DNA from: Bacteroidota bacterium
Lineage (GTDB): Bacteria; Bacteroidota; Ignavibacteria; Ignavibacteriales; Ignavibacteriaceae
Length of the DNA: 10,625 nt
Direction: 5' to 3'
Assembly (NCBI GenBank): GCA_021796135.1
Contig: JAJYOQ010000112.1
Location: forward strand, 1-10,625
Shown: in pieces, positions 1 through 6,248 of the stretch
Numbering within the stretch: the stretch's first letter is position 1
Layout: the number at the start of each line of letters is the position of its first letter
Notes under the pieces: generated by a model
What the model saw: the letters and a program-made list of their open reading frames with translations, nothing else
What the model was told of the DNA's origin: nothing
Databases searched by the model: none
Made by a program: the position numbers and the translations under genes

Positions 1-1
1 T

Positions 2-568
2 TATCAAGTTAGTAGTTCTTATTGGAATTGGCAAGGGAAATTGCTTTCCATTTTAAGTATTTTATTACTGATTTACTTTTGCAAAGAATTAAACTACAAG
101 GATATTGGATTAACTAAAAAGCTAATTGATGGTTCATTACTCCCTGTAATAATAATTATTGCTATTTGTCTTTTCTTAGGAATTATAATGGCACCACGTG
201 GTACTGGACCATCACCTCTTTCAACATGGCTGTTTCAAGCAACATTGCCGGGTTTATCGGAAGAGTTATTATACCGTGGTGTTCTACTTATGCTTGCTAA
301 TAAAGTTTTTGGCAAGCAGTGGAAAATTTTAGGTGCTAAAATAGGTTGGGGTTTTATTTTAACTACATTATTATTTTCTTTTACACATATGGTCTCGGTT
401 AAAAGTAATATGGAAATAATTATTAATTGGACTAATTTCTTTGGCCCTTTTTCTGGAGGTTTAGTATATGCTTATGTTAAAGAGCGGTCCGGAAACCTAT
501 GGGCTTCTGTCATATTTCACAATCTAACTAATACTGCTAGTGTTTTGGTAGGATATCTTCCTGTGTAA
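2..568 (+). CDS. CPBP family (CAAX-like) intramembrane metalloprotease, 5'-truncated
   Basis: This is a predicted multi-pass membrane protein of the CPBP (CAAX protease and bacteriocin-processing, Abi) family, which cleaves substrates within the membrane using a metal ion. The reading frame is open to the left window edge (codons from base 2 encode YQVSSSYWNWQGK ahead of the first possible TTG start at 41), so the gene almost certainly begins outside the window. Visible family motifs are EELLYRG (EExxxR, around 260-280), FTH with its histidine at 386-388, and HNLTN with its histidine at 518-520. These are the expected metal-binding and catalytic positions. Hydrophobic stretches cover about 41-75, 140-190, 345-385 and 500-560. 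The gene is the cargo of the truncated first cassette; its stop lies 72 nt before the R'' box of the first attC. CPBP proteins act in prenyl-protein processing, bacteriocin immunity or signalling; which applies here cannot be told. Confidence 0.85.
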   Translation, partial: YQVSSSYWNWQGKLLSILSILLLIYFCKELNYKDIGLTKKLIDGSLLPVIIIIAICLFLGIIMAPRGTGPSPLSTWLFQATLPGLSEELLYRGVLLMLANKVFGKQWKILGAKIGWGFILTTLLFSFTHMVSVKSNMEIIINWTNFFGPFSGGLVYAYVKERSGNLWASVIFHNLTNTASVLVGYLPV

Positions 569-640
569 TATGTTAATCAATTTAATGTCAAATATTATTT
601 TGCTGAGAGCATTAAAAATTTGTTCGTTGTTAATGCAGGT

Positions 641-847
641 GCATAACAAGTGGCTCAAAGCGACAGCCCGCCAGGCGGGTAGACTGTTTTCGCATTCGGC
701 ATTTTAGAAATTTTAGAGTTGGTTGTTCCGTTTTAAGTTTCTTGTTCAAGGTAGTCGTGCTATGAAAGATTTTTGTAATTATAAAATTTATTTAACAAGT
801 TCGGCATTGTAGTTCTGGGCTGCGCCTTAGCCACAATGTCGTTATAT
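641..847 (+). repeat. attC site 1 (207 nt, subfamily A, with extra hairpin)
   Basis: The R'' box is GCATAAC (641-647) and the R' box GTTATAT (841-847). Arm 650-667 pairs with 819-834 apart from one A-C mismatch, leaving C656 and A663 unpaired in the 5' arm. The R boxes are not fully complementary because R' belongs to the next cassette. It resembles attC 2 and 3 but is about 19 nt longer owing to an inserted palindrome at 667-679. A spurious ATG at 836 lies inside the site. Confidence 0.85.
667..679. repeat. Perfect GC-rich palindrome inserted in attC 1
   Basis: CCCGCC-A-GGCGGG is a six-base stem with a one-base loop. The related sites at 2455-2642 and 3293-3478 lack it and join the flanking sequence (ACAG-like and TTTCGCA) directly. 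It and its flank account for the extra length of this attC. It would form a small second hairpin near the inner end of the conserved stem. Confidence 0.75.
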
Positions 848-874
848 GCTTACAATATTATAGGAGAACAAACT

Positions 875-1636
875 ATGCAAAACGGAAAAATTAAAATTGT
901 GTTTTTCTTGTTGGCTTTTATTTCAGTCCAGAATATCTATGCTCAACCAGCAAAAAATATTAGCGTAACACAAACTTGGACTAATACTGGTGTTCAATTA
1001 AATGCTGGTGAATCAGTTACAATTTTTGCCCAAGGTTATGCAACTTGGAATAATAATGGTAATAATAACCAAATAAAAGATTGGTTCACGCCGGCTGGTA
1101 TTGGAGGAAATTATATAGATATTAATCAAAATTATCCTTGTCAAAATTGTCCTGGTATGTCTCTCATAGGAAAAGTCGGAACTGATGGTACTCCACAATA
1201 TATTGGAACATTTGGTACACTTGGTTCTCAAAGTGGCGGGACTTTATATTTAGGAATAAATGACGATATACCAAGTGATAATTATGGAAGTTGGATTGCA
1301 CTTATTTTTAAGAATGTAACTACAACTACTTCAATTGTTGGAAGTGATATATCAAGCAGTAATTATAAACTATCTCAAAATTATCCTAACCCCTTTAACC
1401 CATCCACAAAAATAGAATATTCGGTTCAAACCACTAATAATATTCAAATAAAGATTTATAATTCTCTAGGACAACTTGTAAAAACATTAGTCGATGAGAC
1501 TAAAATACCCGGCGAATATTCGGTTGTATGGAACGGAAAGGATGATAACGGTTCGTCAGTTTCGAGTGGCGTATATTTCTATCAAATACAGACTAAAGAT
1601 TTTGTTTCCAGTAAAAAAATGATTTTATTAAAGTGA
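875..1636 (+). CDS. Secreted LecA-like (PA-IL) domain protein with T9SS type A sorting domain
   Basis: A 253-residue predicted secreted protein. The ATG at 875 is chosen because AGGAGA (862-867) lies 7 nt upstream and the product begins with a signal peptide (charged MQNGKIK, hydrophobic core, cleavage near YAQ, residue 24). An upstream in-frame ATG at 836 sits inside attC 1 and would spoil the signal. Residues about 27-147 resemble the Pseudomonas LecA/PA-IL galactose-binding fold: opening SVTQTWTNTGVQLNAGESV, then LIGKVG, and closing LYLGINDDIPSDNYGSW, whose acidic/Asn cluster matches the calcium and sugar loop of that family. Residues about 167-253 are a T9SS sorting domain (QNYPNPFNPSTKIEYS, SGVYFYQI, KKMILLK). 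The expected fate is outer-membrane export and surface attachment; sugar binding is inferred. The stop codon overlaps the region of the next gene's ribosome binding site. Confidence 0.83.
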   Translation: MQNGKIKIVFFLLAFISVQNIYAQPAKNISVTQTWTNTGVQLNAGESVTIFAQGYATWNNNGNNNQIKDWFTPAGIGGNYIDINQNYPCQNCPGMSLIGKVGTDGTPQYIGTFGTLGSQSGGTLYLGINDDIPSDNYGSWIALIFKNVTTTTSIVGSDISSSNYKLSQNYPNPFNPSTKIEYSVQTTNNIQIKIYNSLGQLVKTLVDETKIPGEYSVVWNGKDDNGSSVSSGVYFYQIQTKDFVSSKKMILLK

Positions 1637-1644
1637 GGTCTGAA

Positions 1645-2451
1645 ATGAAATTAAAAGATGTAATCTCAACACTGTCAAAAAAAAGTAAATATTATGAAAG
1701 TGACTTTTTTCCGAAAGAACTACTGAATAACCCAGAAGGACGATTTGAACTTTTAGGTCTAAGTATACTTGATGTTTATGGATACGATGCAGACAAATTG
1801 TGGTTTGAAGTAGCTCCTAAACTTAGAGCGGAAAAGATCATTAGCGTAGATTATCTACAAAATAATACAATTGAAAATATAAAAGCCGCACTTGAAATGG
1901 CTGGATATAAACGTGGTAATAATAATACAACGACTTTCGCAAGAAGACTTAAACAGTTGCCTGCGGTATTGAGCGAACCGCCTTTTAATGGAGATGTATC
2001 AAATTTGTTTAATTCTTTTCAAGAACATAATAATGAAACAATTAAAGCTATTTTGAAACAATTAAAAAAGATAAATGGCGTTGGTCAGAAAGTTGGCACA
2101 ATGTTTATAAAATTTATGCTTTCCACTTTCAAAATATGGAGATGGAGTGGCGATGAAACATCTTTATTAGGAATTGCTGCGCCCAATGATTTCCAAGTAA
2201 GAAAAGTATACACTCGATTTAGCGCTAAAAGAATAAATGATTTTGAAAAGGAACTATCAAAATTTAGTAATAAAGTAAAAGTAAATTTCATAGAAATAGA
2301 CAATGTATTTTGGAATGTTGGTAGGATTTTCTGCAATCCATTAAATCCAGCCTGCCATTATTGTCCTTTGGAACCCTTTTGCAGATACGCCAGCTATAGA
2401 AGATTAAAAATTTATGATAAGATAAAAGAAATAGATAAATTTATTAAATAA
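1645..2451 (+). CDS. Endonuclease III-like DNA glycosylase (HhH-GPD, 4Fe-4S)
   Basis: A 268-residue protein of the HhH-GPD base-excision-repair superfamily (EndoIII/MutY group), expected to remove damaged or mispaired bases. The helix-hairpin-helix is INGVGQKVG, with the lysine (about residue 149) at the position of the EndoIII catalytic Lys. The catalytic Asp is in APNDFQVRKV (about residue 182). The iron-sulfur loop is CNPLNPACHYCPLEPFC, a C-x6-C-x2-C-x5-C pattern (residues 230, 237, 240, 246), as in EndoIII and MutY. With both Lys and Asp present, a combined glycosylase/AP lyase is possible; the substrate is unknown. A GTG at 1633 is in frame, but ATG 1645 has GAGG (1635-1638) 6 nt upstream, so it is preferred. 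That site overlaps the stop of the lectin-like gene, implying translational coupling. The stop lies 3 nt before attC 2. It is probably not the housekeeping Nth: the N-terminal half matches it only loosely. Confidence 0.85.
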   Translation: MKLKDVISTLSKKSKYYESDFFPKELLNNPEGRFELLGLSILDVYGYDADKLWFEVAPKLRAEKIISVDYLQNNTIENIKAALEMAGYKRGNNNTTTFARRLKQLPAVLSEPPFNGDVSNLFNSFQEHNNETIKAILKQLKKINGVGQKVGTMFIKFMLSTFKIWRWSGDETSLLGIAAPNDFQVRKVYTRFSAKRINDFEKELSKFSNKVKVNFIEIDNVFWNVGRIFCNPLNPACHYCPLEPFCRYASYRRLKIYDKIKEIDKFIK

Positions 2452-2454
2452 CGC

Positions 2455-2642
2455 ATATAACGTGTGGCTCAAGGCGACAGCGATTTCGCACTCGGCAATT
2501 TATAAATTATCAAGTTAGTCGTTCCGTGTTTAGTTTCTTGTTCGAGGTAGTTTTGCTATGAAAGTTTTTTGTAATTATAAAAATTATTAACAAGTTCGGC
2601 ATTGCAGTTATGGGCTGCGCCTTAGCCACAACGCCGTTATAT
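2455..2642 (+). repeat. attC site 2 (188 nt, subfamily A)
   Basis: The R'' box ATATAAC (2455-2461) and R' box GTTATAT (2636-2642) are exact complements. The 5' arm 2463-2481 (TGTGGCT-C-AAGGCG-A-CAGC) pairs with 2614-2630 in 17 perfect base pairs, with only C2470 and A2477 bulged out. The unpaired spacer is 1 nt on the left and 5 nt on the right. This is the clearest textbook attC fold in the window. Confidence 0.9.
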
Positions 2643-2652
2643 TGCTTGATAG

Positions 2653-2961
2653 TCAGAGAAGTGTTTTATAATTCCGAGCTCCATGAAGGATTCTGTGAAT
2701 AAAAATTGTTCTTTCTTCAATAGTGTAGAATACTATATAATTTTGAACTATTATGTATCTGTATCCGAGATTTTTGATATCTTCATCTCTTGGGATTCTA
2801 CCAAGTAACGGGTTCCCGGATAGAAGTTCAATGTTCTTTTCAATTTTGTCAGCAATAGAATTTGCGGCAGTAGGATTATCGTCTGCAATAAAGGATATAA
2901 TTTCGTTAAAGTCTTCTTCGGCAACTCCAAGAAGACGAATTTGATATTTATCTGTTGGCAT
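2653..2961 (-). CDS. RelE/ParE superfamily toxin
   Basis: A 102-residue toxin of the RelE/ParE superfamily, recognised from the N-terminal IRLLGVAEEDFNEI helix, the central NPLLGRIPRDEDI segment and the C-terminal pattern YRYIIVQNYIVFYTIEE followed by IHRILHGARNY. Members inhibit growth, either as ribosome-dependent mRNA interferases (RelE) or gyrase poisons (ParE). The sequence alone does not decide between them, although HGARNY is common in ParE-like proteins. The start at 2961 overlaps the antitoxin stop region by 14 bp (2948-2961), so the two are translated together. The gene runs against the rest of the array and must rely on the promoter at 3245-3277. Its 3' end lies 10 nt from the R' box of attC 2, so the pair fills its cassette. 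Confidence 0.88.
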   Translation of the reverse strand: MPTDKYQIRLLGVAEEDFNEIISFIADDNPTAANSIADKIEKNIELLSGNPLLGRIPRDEDIKNLGYRYIIVQNYIVFYTIEERTIFIHRILHGARNYKTLL

Positions 2962-3220
2962 TAATCGAATTCCGAATATCAGCCATAACTTGTTTCAGTG
3001 TTCGTCCTTTATCGCCGTCGGCTTTCTGATTCTGTGCGATAGATAGTTTGCCCAGTAAGTCAAGTTTTAATTGAAGTTTAGAATAATGAGACATTGACAT
3101 AACTACTAAATCACCCTCACCATTCTTTGTTATGAATATTGGCTCGTTAGAATTGTTGGCAAGTTCCGATATTTCGTTTGACTTGTTTCTCAAATCGGAT
3201 ATTGGCTTAATAATTGGCAT
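2948..3220 (-). CDS. Phd/YefM family antitoxin
   Basis: A 90-residue type II antitoxin. The N-terminus IIKPISDLRNKSNEISELA, then EPIFITKNGEGDLVVMSMSHY, is the DNA-binding and dimerisation fold of the Phd/YefM family. The C-terminal 40 residues (QNQKADGDKGRTLKQV onward) would be the flexible part that wraps and neutralises the toxin. The family binds its own promoter and represses the operon. A purine-rich ribosome binding site (AAAAGGAA on the minus strand, around 3227-3235) precedes the ATG at 3220. Antitoxin first, toxin second with a short overlap is the standard order. In a cassette array such modules can act as addiction elements that resist deletion of the array. Confidence 0.9.
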   Translation of the reverse strand: MPIIKPISDLRNKSNEISELANNSNEPIFITKNGEGDLVVMSMSHYSKLQLKLDLLGKLSIAQNQKADGDKGRTLKQVMADIRNSINANR

Positions 3221-3244
3221 AGATAAATTCCTTTTGGTTTATGT

Positions 3245-3277
3245 CAAAATTATATCATTATTCTGATAGATTCAATA
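3245..3277 (-). promoter_or_regulatory. Predicted promoter of the toxin-antitoxin cassette
   Basis: On the minus strand a TTG (3275-3273) is followed, after a 20-nt spacer, by TAATTTTG (3252-3245), which matches the Bacteroidota -33/-7 consensus TTG and TAnnTTTG. The same place also holds TATAAT with a TTGAAT 15 nt upstream, so a sigma-70-like reading is possible. It sits 24 nt before the antitoxin start and lets the pair be transcribed independently of the array. Confidence 0.55.
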
Positions 3278-3292
3278 GAAATATTAGACGCA

Positions 3293-3478
3293 ATATAACG
3301 TGCCTCAAGCCGAAAGCGTTTTCGCACTTGGCATTTGTGCAATTCAAAAGATTGTAGCTCCGTTTTAACATTGTTGTTAAGCGTTGGTTGTAAATGAAAG
3401 TTTGTTCTGATTAAAAAGTTATTTAAAAAATGCGGCATTGTTGTTCTAGGCTTCGGCTTAGGCACCACGCCGTTATAT
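3293..3478 (+). repeat. attC site 3 (186 nt, subfamily A)
   Basis: The R'' box is ATATAAC (3293-3299) and the R' box GTTATAT (3472-3478). The 5' arm 3300-3317 pairs with 3450-3465 over 16 bp with two bulges, C3306 and one A of the AAA at 3313-3315. The stem bases differ from attC 2 on both sides in a compensating way (GTGCCT/AGGCAC against GTGGCT/AGCCAC), showing that the structure is conserved rather than the bases. Confidence 0.9.
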
Positions 3479-3502
3479 TGCAAATAAGCGAGGAGTAAAT
3501 AA

Positions 3503-3535
3503 ATGGCACAAAGTAAAGATGAGACTTTGGAATAA
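3503..3535 (+). other. Ten-codon leader ORF or frameshifted gene start
   Basis: The best ribosome binding site of this cassette, GAGGAG at 3490-3495, is placed 7 nt before ATG 3503, which encodes only MAQSKDETLE before a TAA at 3533. The main reading frame starts at ATG 3519, inside this small ORF and in another frame, with no good site of its own. Either this is a leader peptide that feeds ribosomes to the main gene, or the true gene starts at 3503 and a single-base change or error shifted the frame between 3503 and about 3535. Confidence 0.4.
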
Positions 3536-4103
3536 TGATTTAATAAAAATCATTCGACAAAAAATACAAAGGAATAATCAATATAAAGTAGCTAAAATAA
3601 AAGTATTAAAAGATATATTTTTGAATCAAAATGGAAATTACAAATTACAATTAGGATTTGTCGAACAAGATATAGTCATTTATAATGAAACTTTAACCAT
3701 TTCAAGTTTTTATAACATAAATAATTTGCTTGTTCATAACTATAGAGAAGATGAAATGGTAATTCCTAAGATTATTTGTGAATTAAAGTATGACGGAATT
3801 ACTTCTCATGGTTTAATTACCTATTCAAATTACGCGTCAGATATAAAGTCCATCTTTCCTCATTGTAAATATATCTTAATTTTAAGATATCGTAATACAA
3901 GCACTGCTAATAAATTATTAAGACATGGAAAAATATTTGATAAAATTATTTTCCTTGATGAAGGTAAATCTCCCCGTCATTATGCTGAAGGTTCATTCCA
4001 AACAGAACTTGGAAATGACCTAACCTTAAAAAATAAATTTGATGAATTGCTTAAATATTTCAATAATATTTTAAAAACAAATAATAGCTTTTTTATTAAA
4101 TAA
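3519..4103 (+). CDS. Uncharacterised protein, possible PD-(D/E)XK nuclease-fold
   Basis: A 194-residue protein (from ATG 3519) with no signal peptide or membrane segment. The central part carries EQDIVIYN (residues 49-56) and, 37 residues after Asp51, IPKIICELKYDG, with Glu88-Leu-Lys90. D...ExK on adjacent strands is the metal-binding core of PD-(D/E)XK nucleases such as type II restriction enzymes, and the following LITYSNYASDIKSIFPHCKY block, with strand ILILRYR, resembles uncharacterised restriction-like proteins. The family call is inference from motif spacing only. A stand-alone nuclease with no methyltransferase in the cassette would be odd for a restriction system. The start is uncertain because the strong ribosome binding site serves ATG 3503 in another frame; the true protein may include a few more N-terminal residues. 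The stop lies 11 nt before attC 4. Confidence 0.7.
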   Translation: MRLWNNDLIKIIRQKIQRNNQYKVAKIKVLKDIFLNQNGNYKLQLGFVEQDIVIYNETLTISSFYNINNLLVHNYREDEMVIPKIICELKYDGITSHGLITYSNYASDIKSIFPHCKYILILRYRNTSTANKLLRHGKIFDKIIFLDEGKSPRHYAEGSFQTELGNDLTLKNKFDELLKYFNNILKTNNSFFIK

Positions 4104-4114
4104 TTATTTATGCA

Positions 4115-4301
4115 ATATAACCCGCTGCTCAACGCCGACCGCCTCTTCGAAGCGGTCGTAATGAGTTTTACAAGGTAGATTAACAAAACAAGTTTTTTGT
4201 TTAGGGTAATTGTGTTAAAAAGGTTTTAATAATTTTTTGGCGTAGTCGTTTTAATCAAGCCTTCTGTTCGGGGCGGCGGGTTAGCGGCAACTTCGTTAGG
4301 C
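4115..4301 (+). repeat. attC site 4 (187 nt, subfamily B, hybrid ends)
   Basis: The R'' box is ATATAAC (4115-4121) and the R' box GTTAGGC (4295-4301); they pair only over GTTA/TAAC because they come from different cassettes. The arm sequence GCTGCTCAACGCCGACCGCC (4124-4143) pairs with the GGCGGCGGGTTAGCGG region (about 4272-4287), with single unpaired C, G and A in the 5' arm and one G-T wobble. It marks the change from cassettes with TTATAT-type ends to those with TTAGGC-type ends. Confidence 0.85.
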
Positions 4302-4338
4302 TGTTTAATTTGTTAAATAATTAAGAAAGGTCTTTCTT

Positions 4339-5256
4339 ATGCTAAAACATTTTGCATTATCATTGTTCCTATTGTTTTCACTACTATCTATTTTTAGTGG
4401 TTGTTCAGCTTCTTACAATAGAAGTCAATATATTGGAATTCTTGAGTCTTATCCTCCATACAATAATGAGGATACTTCAAACATTCCTGTTTTTTATTAT
4501 TCTGCGTCATCTGATAGTAATTTAATTAGATTAAGAAATAAATTTGACCTTGATAAAATAGCTGGCAATGGGACAGAGATTTCCAAAATAATAAATCTAA
4601 TGGAGTGGGTGCATAATTCTTTTAGAGATGATGGCAGTTCCCAAAATCCTAATCCGCGAAATACCTTTAATATATTTAAAGTGTGTCAAGAGGAAAATAG
4701 AGGTATAAATTGCAGAATGTATGCAACTGTATTAAATGAGGTGTATTTATCGATGGGTTTTAAATCAAGACTCGTTACATGCATGCCCGCAAAAATTAAT
4801 TTTAATGATTGCCATGTTATAAATATTGTTTATTCAAATACATATAAAAAATGGATTTATATGGACCCAACTTGGGATGTTTATTTTACAGATGAGAATG
4901 GTAACTATTTAAATATTCAAGAAGTCAGGAATAGATTAATGAATAATAAAATTTTACATGTAAGTAATAAAATTAATATAAACTTGGATAATTACTTCTA
5001 TAGATTGCTTAATATATTTGGAGAGAGTACTACAAATTATTATTTGGATTACATGTCTAAGAATCTATTTAGATTCAGTTGCCCTACTAGAAGTGAATTT
5101 AATGAAGAAACTAATAAAGATAGAAGCTACATTGAATTAGTGCCGAAAGGATATATGGTAAACAAAACTACTAAAGTGGATAGTTTAAGGGGGTACAACT
5201 TAACTACATATTTTATTAGTAGCTCAAAATTATTTTGGGAAACGCCCAAATTATAA
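4339..5256 (+). CDS. Lipoprotein with transglutaminase-like (Cys-His-Asp) domain
   Basis: A 305-residue predicted lipoprotein. The N-terminus is a lipoprotein signal: hydrophobic core LSLFLLFSLLSIF and lipobox FSGC with the lipidated Cys22. Residues about 80-200 look like a transglutaminase-like/protease domain: Cys125 in GINCRMYATVLNEVY, His159 in NDCHVINIVYS, and Asp176 in YMDPTWDVYF, in the order and spacing of the family's Cys-His-Asp triad, with the hallmark DPTWD following the Trp-containing strand. Bacterial members act as cysteine proteases or peptide-modifying enzymes at the envelope; the substrate is unknown. The C-terminal 100 residues have no recognisable domain. ATG 4339 is preceded by AGAAAGG (4323-4329), 9 nt upstream. 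It is the single gene of its cassette, with a 55-nt gap before attC 5. Confidence 0.84.
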   Translation: MLKHFALSLFLLFSLLSIFSGCSASYNRSQYIGILESYPPYNNEDTSNIPVFYYSASSDSNLIRLRNKFDLDKIAGNGTEISKIINLMEWVHNSFRDDGSSQNPNPRNTFNIFKVCQEENRGINCRMYATVLNEVYLSMGFKSRLVTCMPAKINFNDCHVINIVYSNTYKKWIYMDPTWDVYFTDENGNYLNIQEVRNRLMNNKILHVSNKININLDNYFYRLLNIFGESTTNYYLDYMSKNLFRFSCPTRSEFNEETNKDRSYIELVPKGYMVNKTTKVDSLRGYNLTTYFISSSKLFWETPKL

Positions 5257-5311
5257 AAATGAAAAATGTGAGATAAAATATCTTAAAAAATTTTGTAGTA
5301 AATAAAACATA

Positions 5312-5500
5312 GCCTAACCAGCTTTTCCACCCGACCGCCTTTTCAATGCGGCAGTATTAATATATACGGGTTTAGTGGTAAAGTTAGGCATTCTTGTTTG
5401 GCGTTATTCTATTAAATAAAATTGTTAAAAATTATTGGCATTGGTTTTTTATTCGGCATCGCAGTTCAGGGCGGACGGGTGAAAAGCAAGGTCGTTAGGC
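5312..5500 (+). repeat. attC site 5 (189 nt, subfamily C)
   Basis: The R'' box GCCTAAC (5312-5318) and R' box GTTAGGC (5494-5500) fit the canonical RYYYAAC/GTTRRRY consensus exactly. The 5' arm GCTTTT-C-CACCCG-A-CCGC (5321-5338) pairs with 5471-5487; one C (5327 or 5328) is bulged and A5334 faces A5475. It is closely similar to attC 6 and attC 8. Confidence 0.9.
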
Positions 5501-5533
5501 ATCAAATCAGTAATACATAATAAAGGTGTATTA

Positions 5534-6196
5534 ATGTCTTTACAAAATAATTTCACAACATTACAAGGGTATTTACTATATGAAAGTGATTACATTAAAT
5601 ATTTCTCAAAAACTGGAAATGATTCACCTAATTTTTCTCTTTTAGTTAAAGATATAAAAGATGTAGTCTCTAGCTTTGATGGTAAAAATCCATATGTTCG
5701 TTTAGAATTAATCGATGGTTCAAAAAAGAAAATACTATTAAAAAAAATAAATGAAGCTGACCTTTGTGCATCTTGGTTATTAAAAATAAAAGAACCAGAT
5801 TCTAACAAATATGAAGAAGTCCTAACCCGAACTAAAAAATCCAATAGAGACTATTCTATTTTTAAGTTTTTTACAGCCCCCCTTTTAATACTTAGCGCTA
5901 TTATTTTTATATATGTTTTGGCGAATATTATTTTCAAGCGAACAAATAATACTTCTTCCAATGCTCTTGCTATGAGCCAAGTATTCGTTCAAAAGAAATT
6001 ATTGTCTCCTTCCACAGCAAAATTTCCTGGAGAAATGGAATCAACGATTACTCATTTAGATAATATCTGGGATGTTGATTCCTATGTGGATGCTGAAAAC
6101 GCATTTGGGGCCAAAATCAGAAGCTATTATCATTGCCAATTGCGTTACAAACTAAATACAGATAAATGGTACTTGTTAAATTTTTATTTTAAATAA
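5534..6196 (+). CDS. Single-pass membrane protein of unknown function
   Basis: A 220-residue protein in three parts: a soluble N-terminal region (1-108), one transmembrane segment (about 113-134, FTAPLLILSAIIFIYVLANIIF) and a C-terminal domain (about 147-220) with the pattern SQVFVQKKLLSPSTAKFP, then VDSYVDAENAFGAKIRSYYHCQL and KWYLLNF. I recognise the last part as a short uncharacterised domain often found after a membrane anchor in diverse bacteria, but know of no proven function. Positive charge before the segment (KKSNRDYSIFKF) and KR after it leave the orientation unclear. The start is fixed by AAAGGTG (5523-5529) 4 nt before the ATG. It is the first of two genes in its cassette, 52 nt ahead of the second. 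Confidence 0.75.
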   Translation: MSLQNNFTTLQGYLLYESDYIKYFSKTGNDSPNFSLLVKDIKDVVSSFDGKNPYVRLELIDGSKKKILLKKINEADLCASWLLKIKEPDSNKYEEVLTRTKKSNRDYSIFKFFTAPLLILSAIIFIYVLANIIFKRTNNTSSNALAMSQVFVQKKLLSPSTAKFPGEMESTITHLDNIWDVDSYVDAENAFGAKIRSYYHCQLRYKLNTDKWYLLNFYFK

Positions 6197-6248
6197 ATAT
6201 ATGTTAATAATTATGTTGTATAGTGATTTATAAAAAATTTCTTATGGC

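Noticed and set aside
836..874. In-frame upstream start (ATG 836) for the LecA-like gene
   Set aside because: It lies inside attC 1, has no ribosome binding site and would place 13 residues before an otherwise normal signal peptide; ATG 875 has AGGAGA 7 nt upstream.
1013..1231. Minus-strand ORF inside the LecA-like gene
   Set aside because: It is a shadow of a well-supported coding frame; the same applies to minus-strand frames at 2085-2336, 5590-5844 and 8687-8935 and plus-strand frames at 2753-2944 and 9590-9868.
3250..3483. 77-residue minus-strand ORF
   Set aside because: It spans attC 3 and the antitoxin promoter; composition and lack of a start site suggest a chance frame in the recombination site.
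3980..4186. 68-residue minus-strand ORF
   Set aside because: It is antisense to the end of the nuclease-like gene and the start of attC 4, with no protein-like features.
5257..5311. Weak hairpin AGATA/TATCT followed by A/T-rich sequence as terminator after the lipoprotein gene
   Set aside because: The five-base AT-only stem has little stability and no proper T-run; it could arise by chance in such AT-rich DNA.
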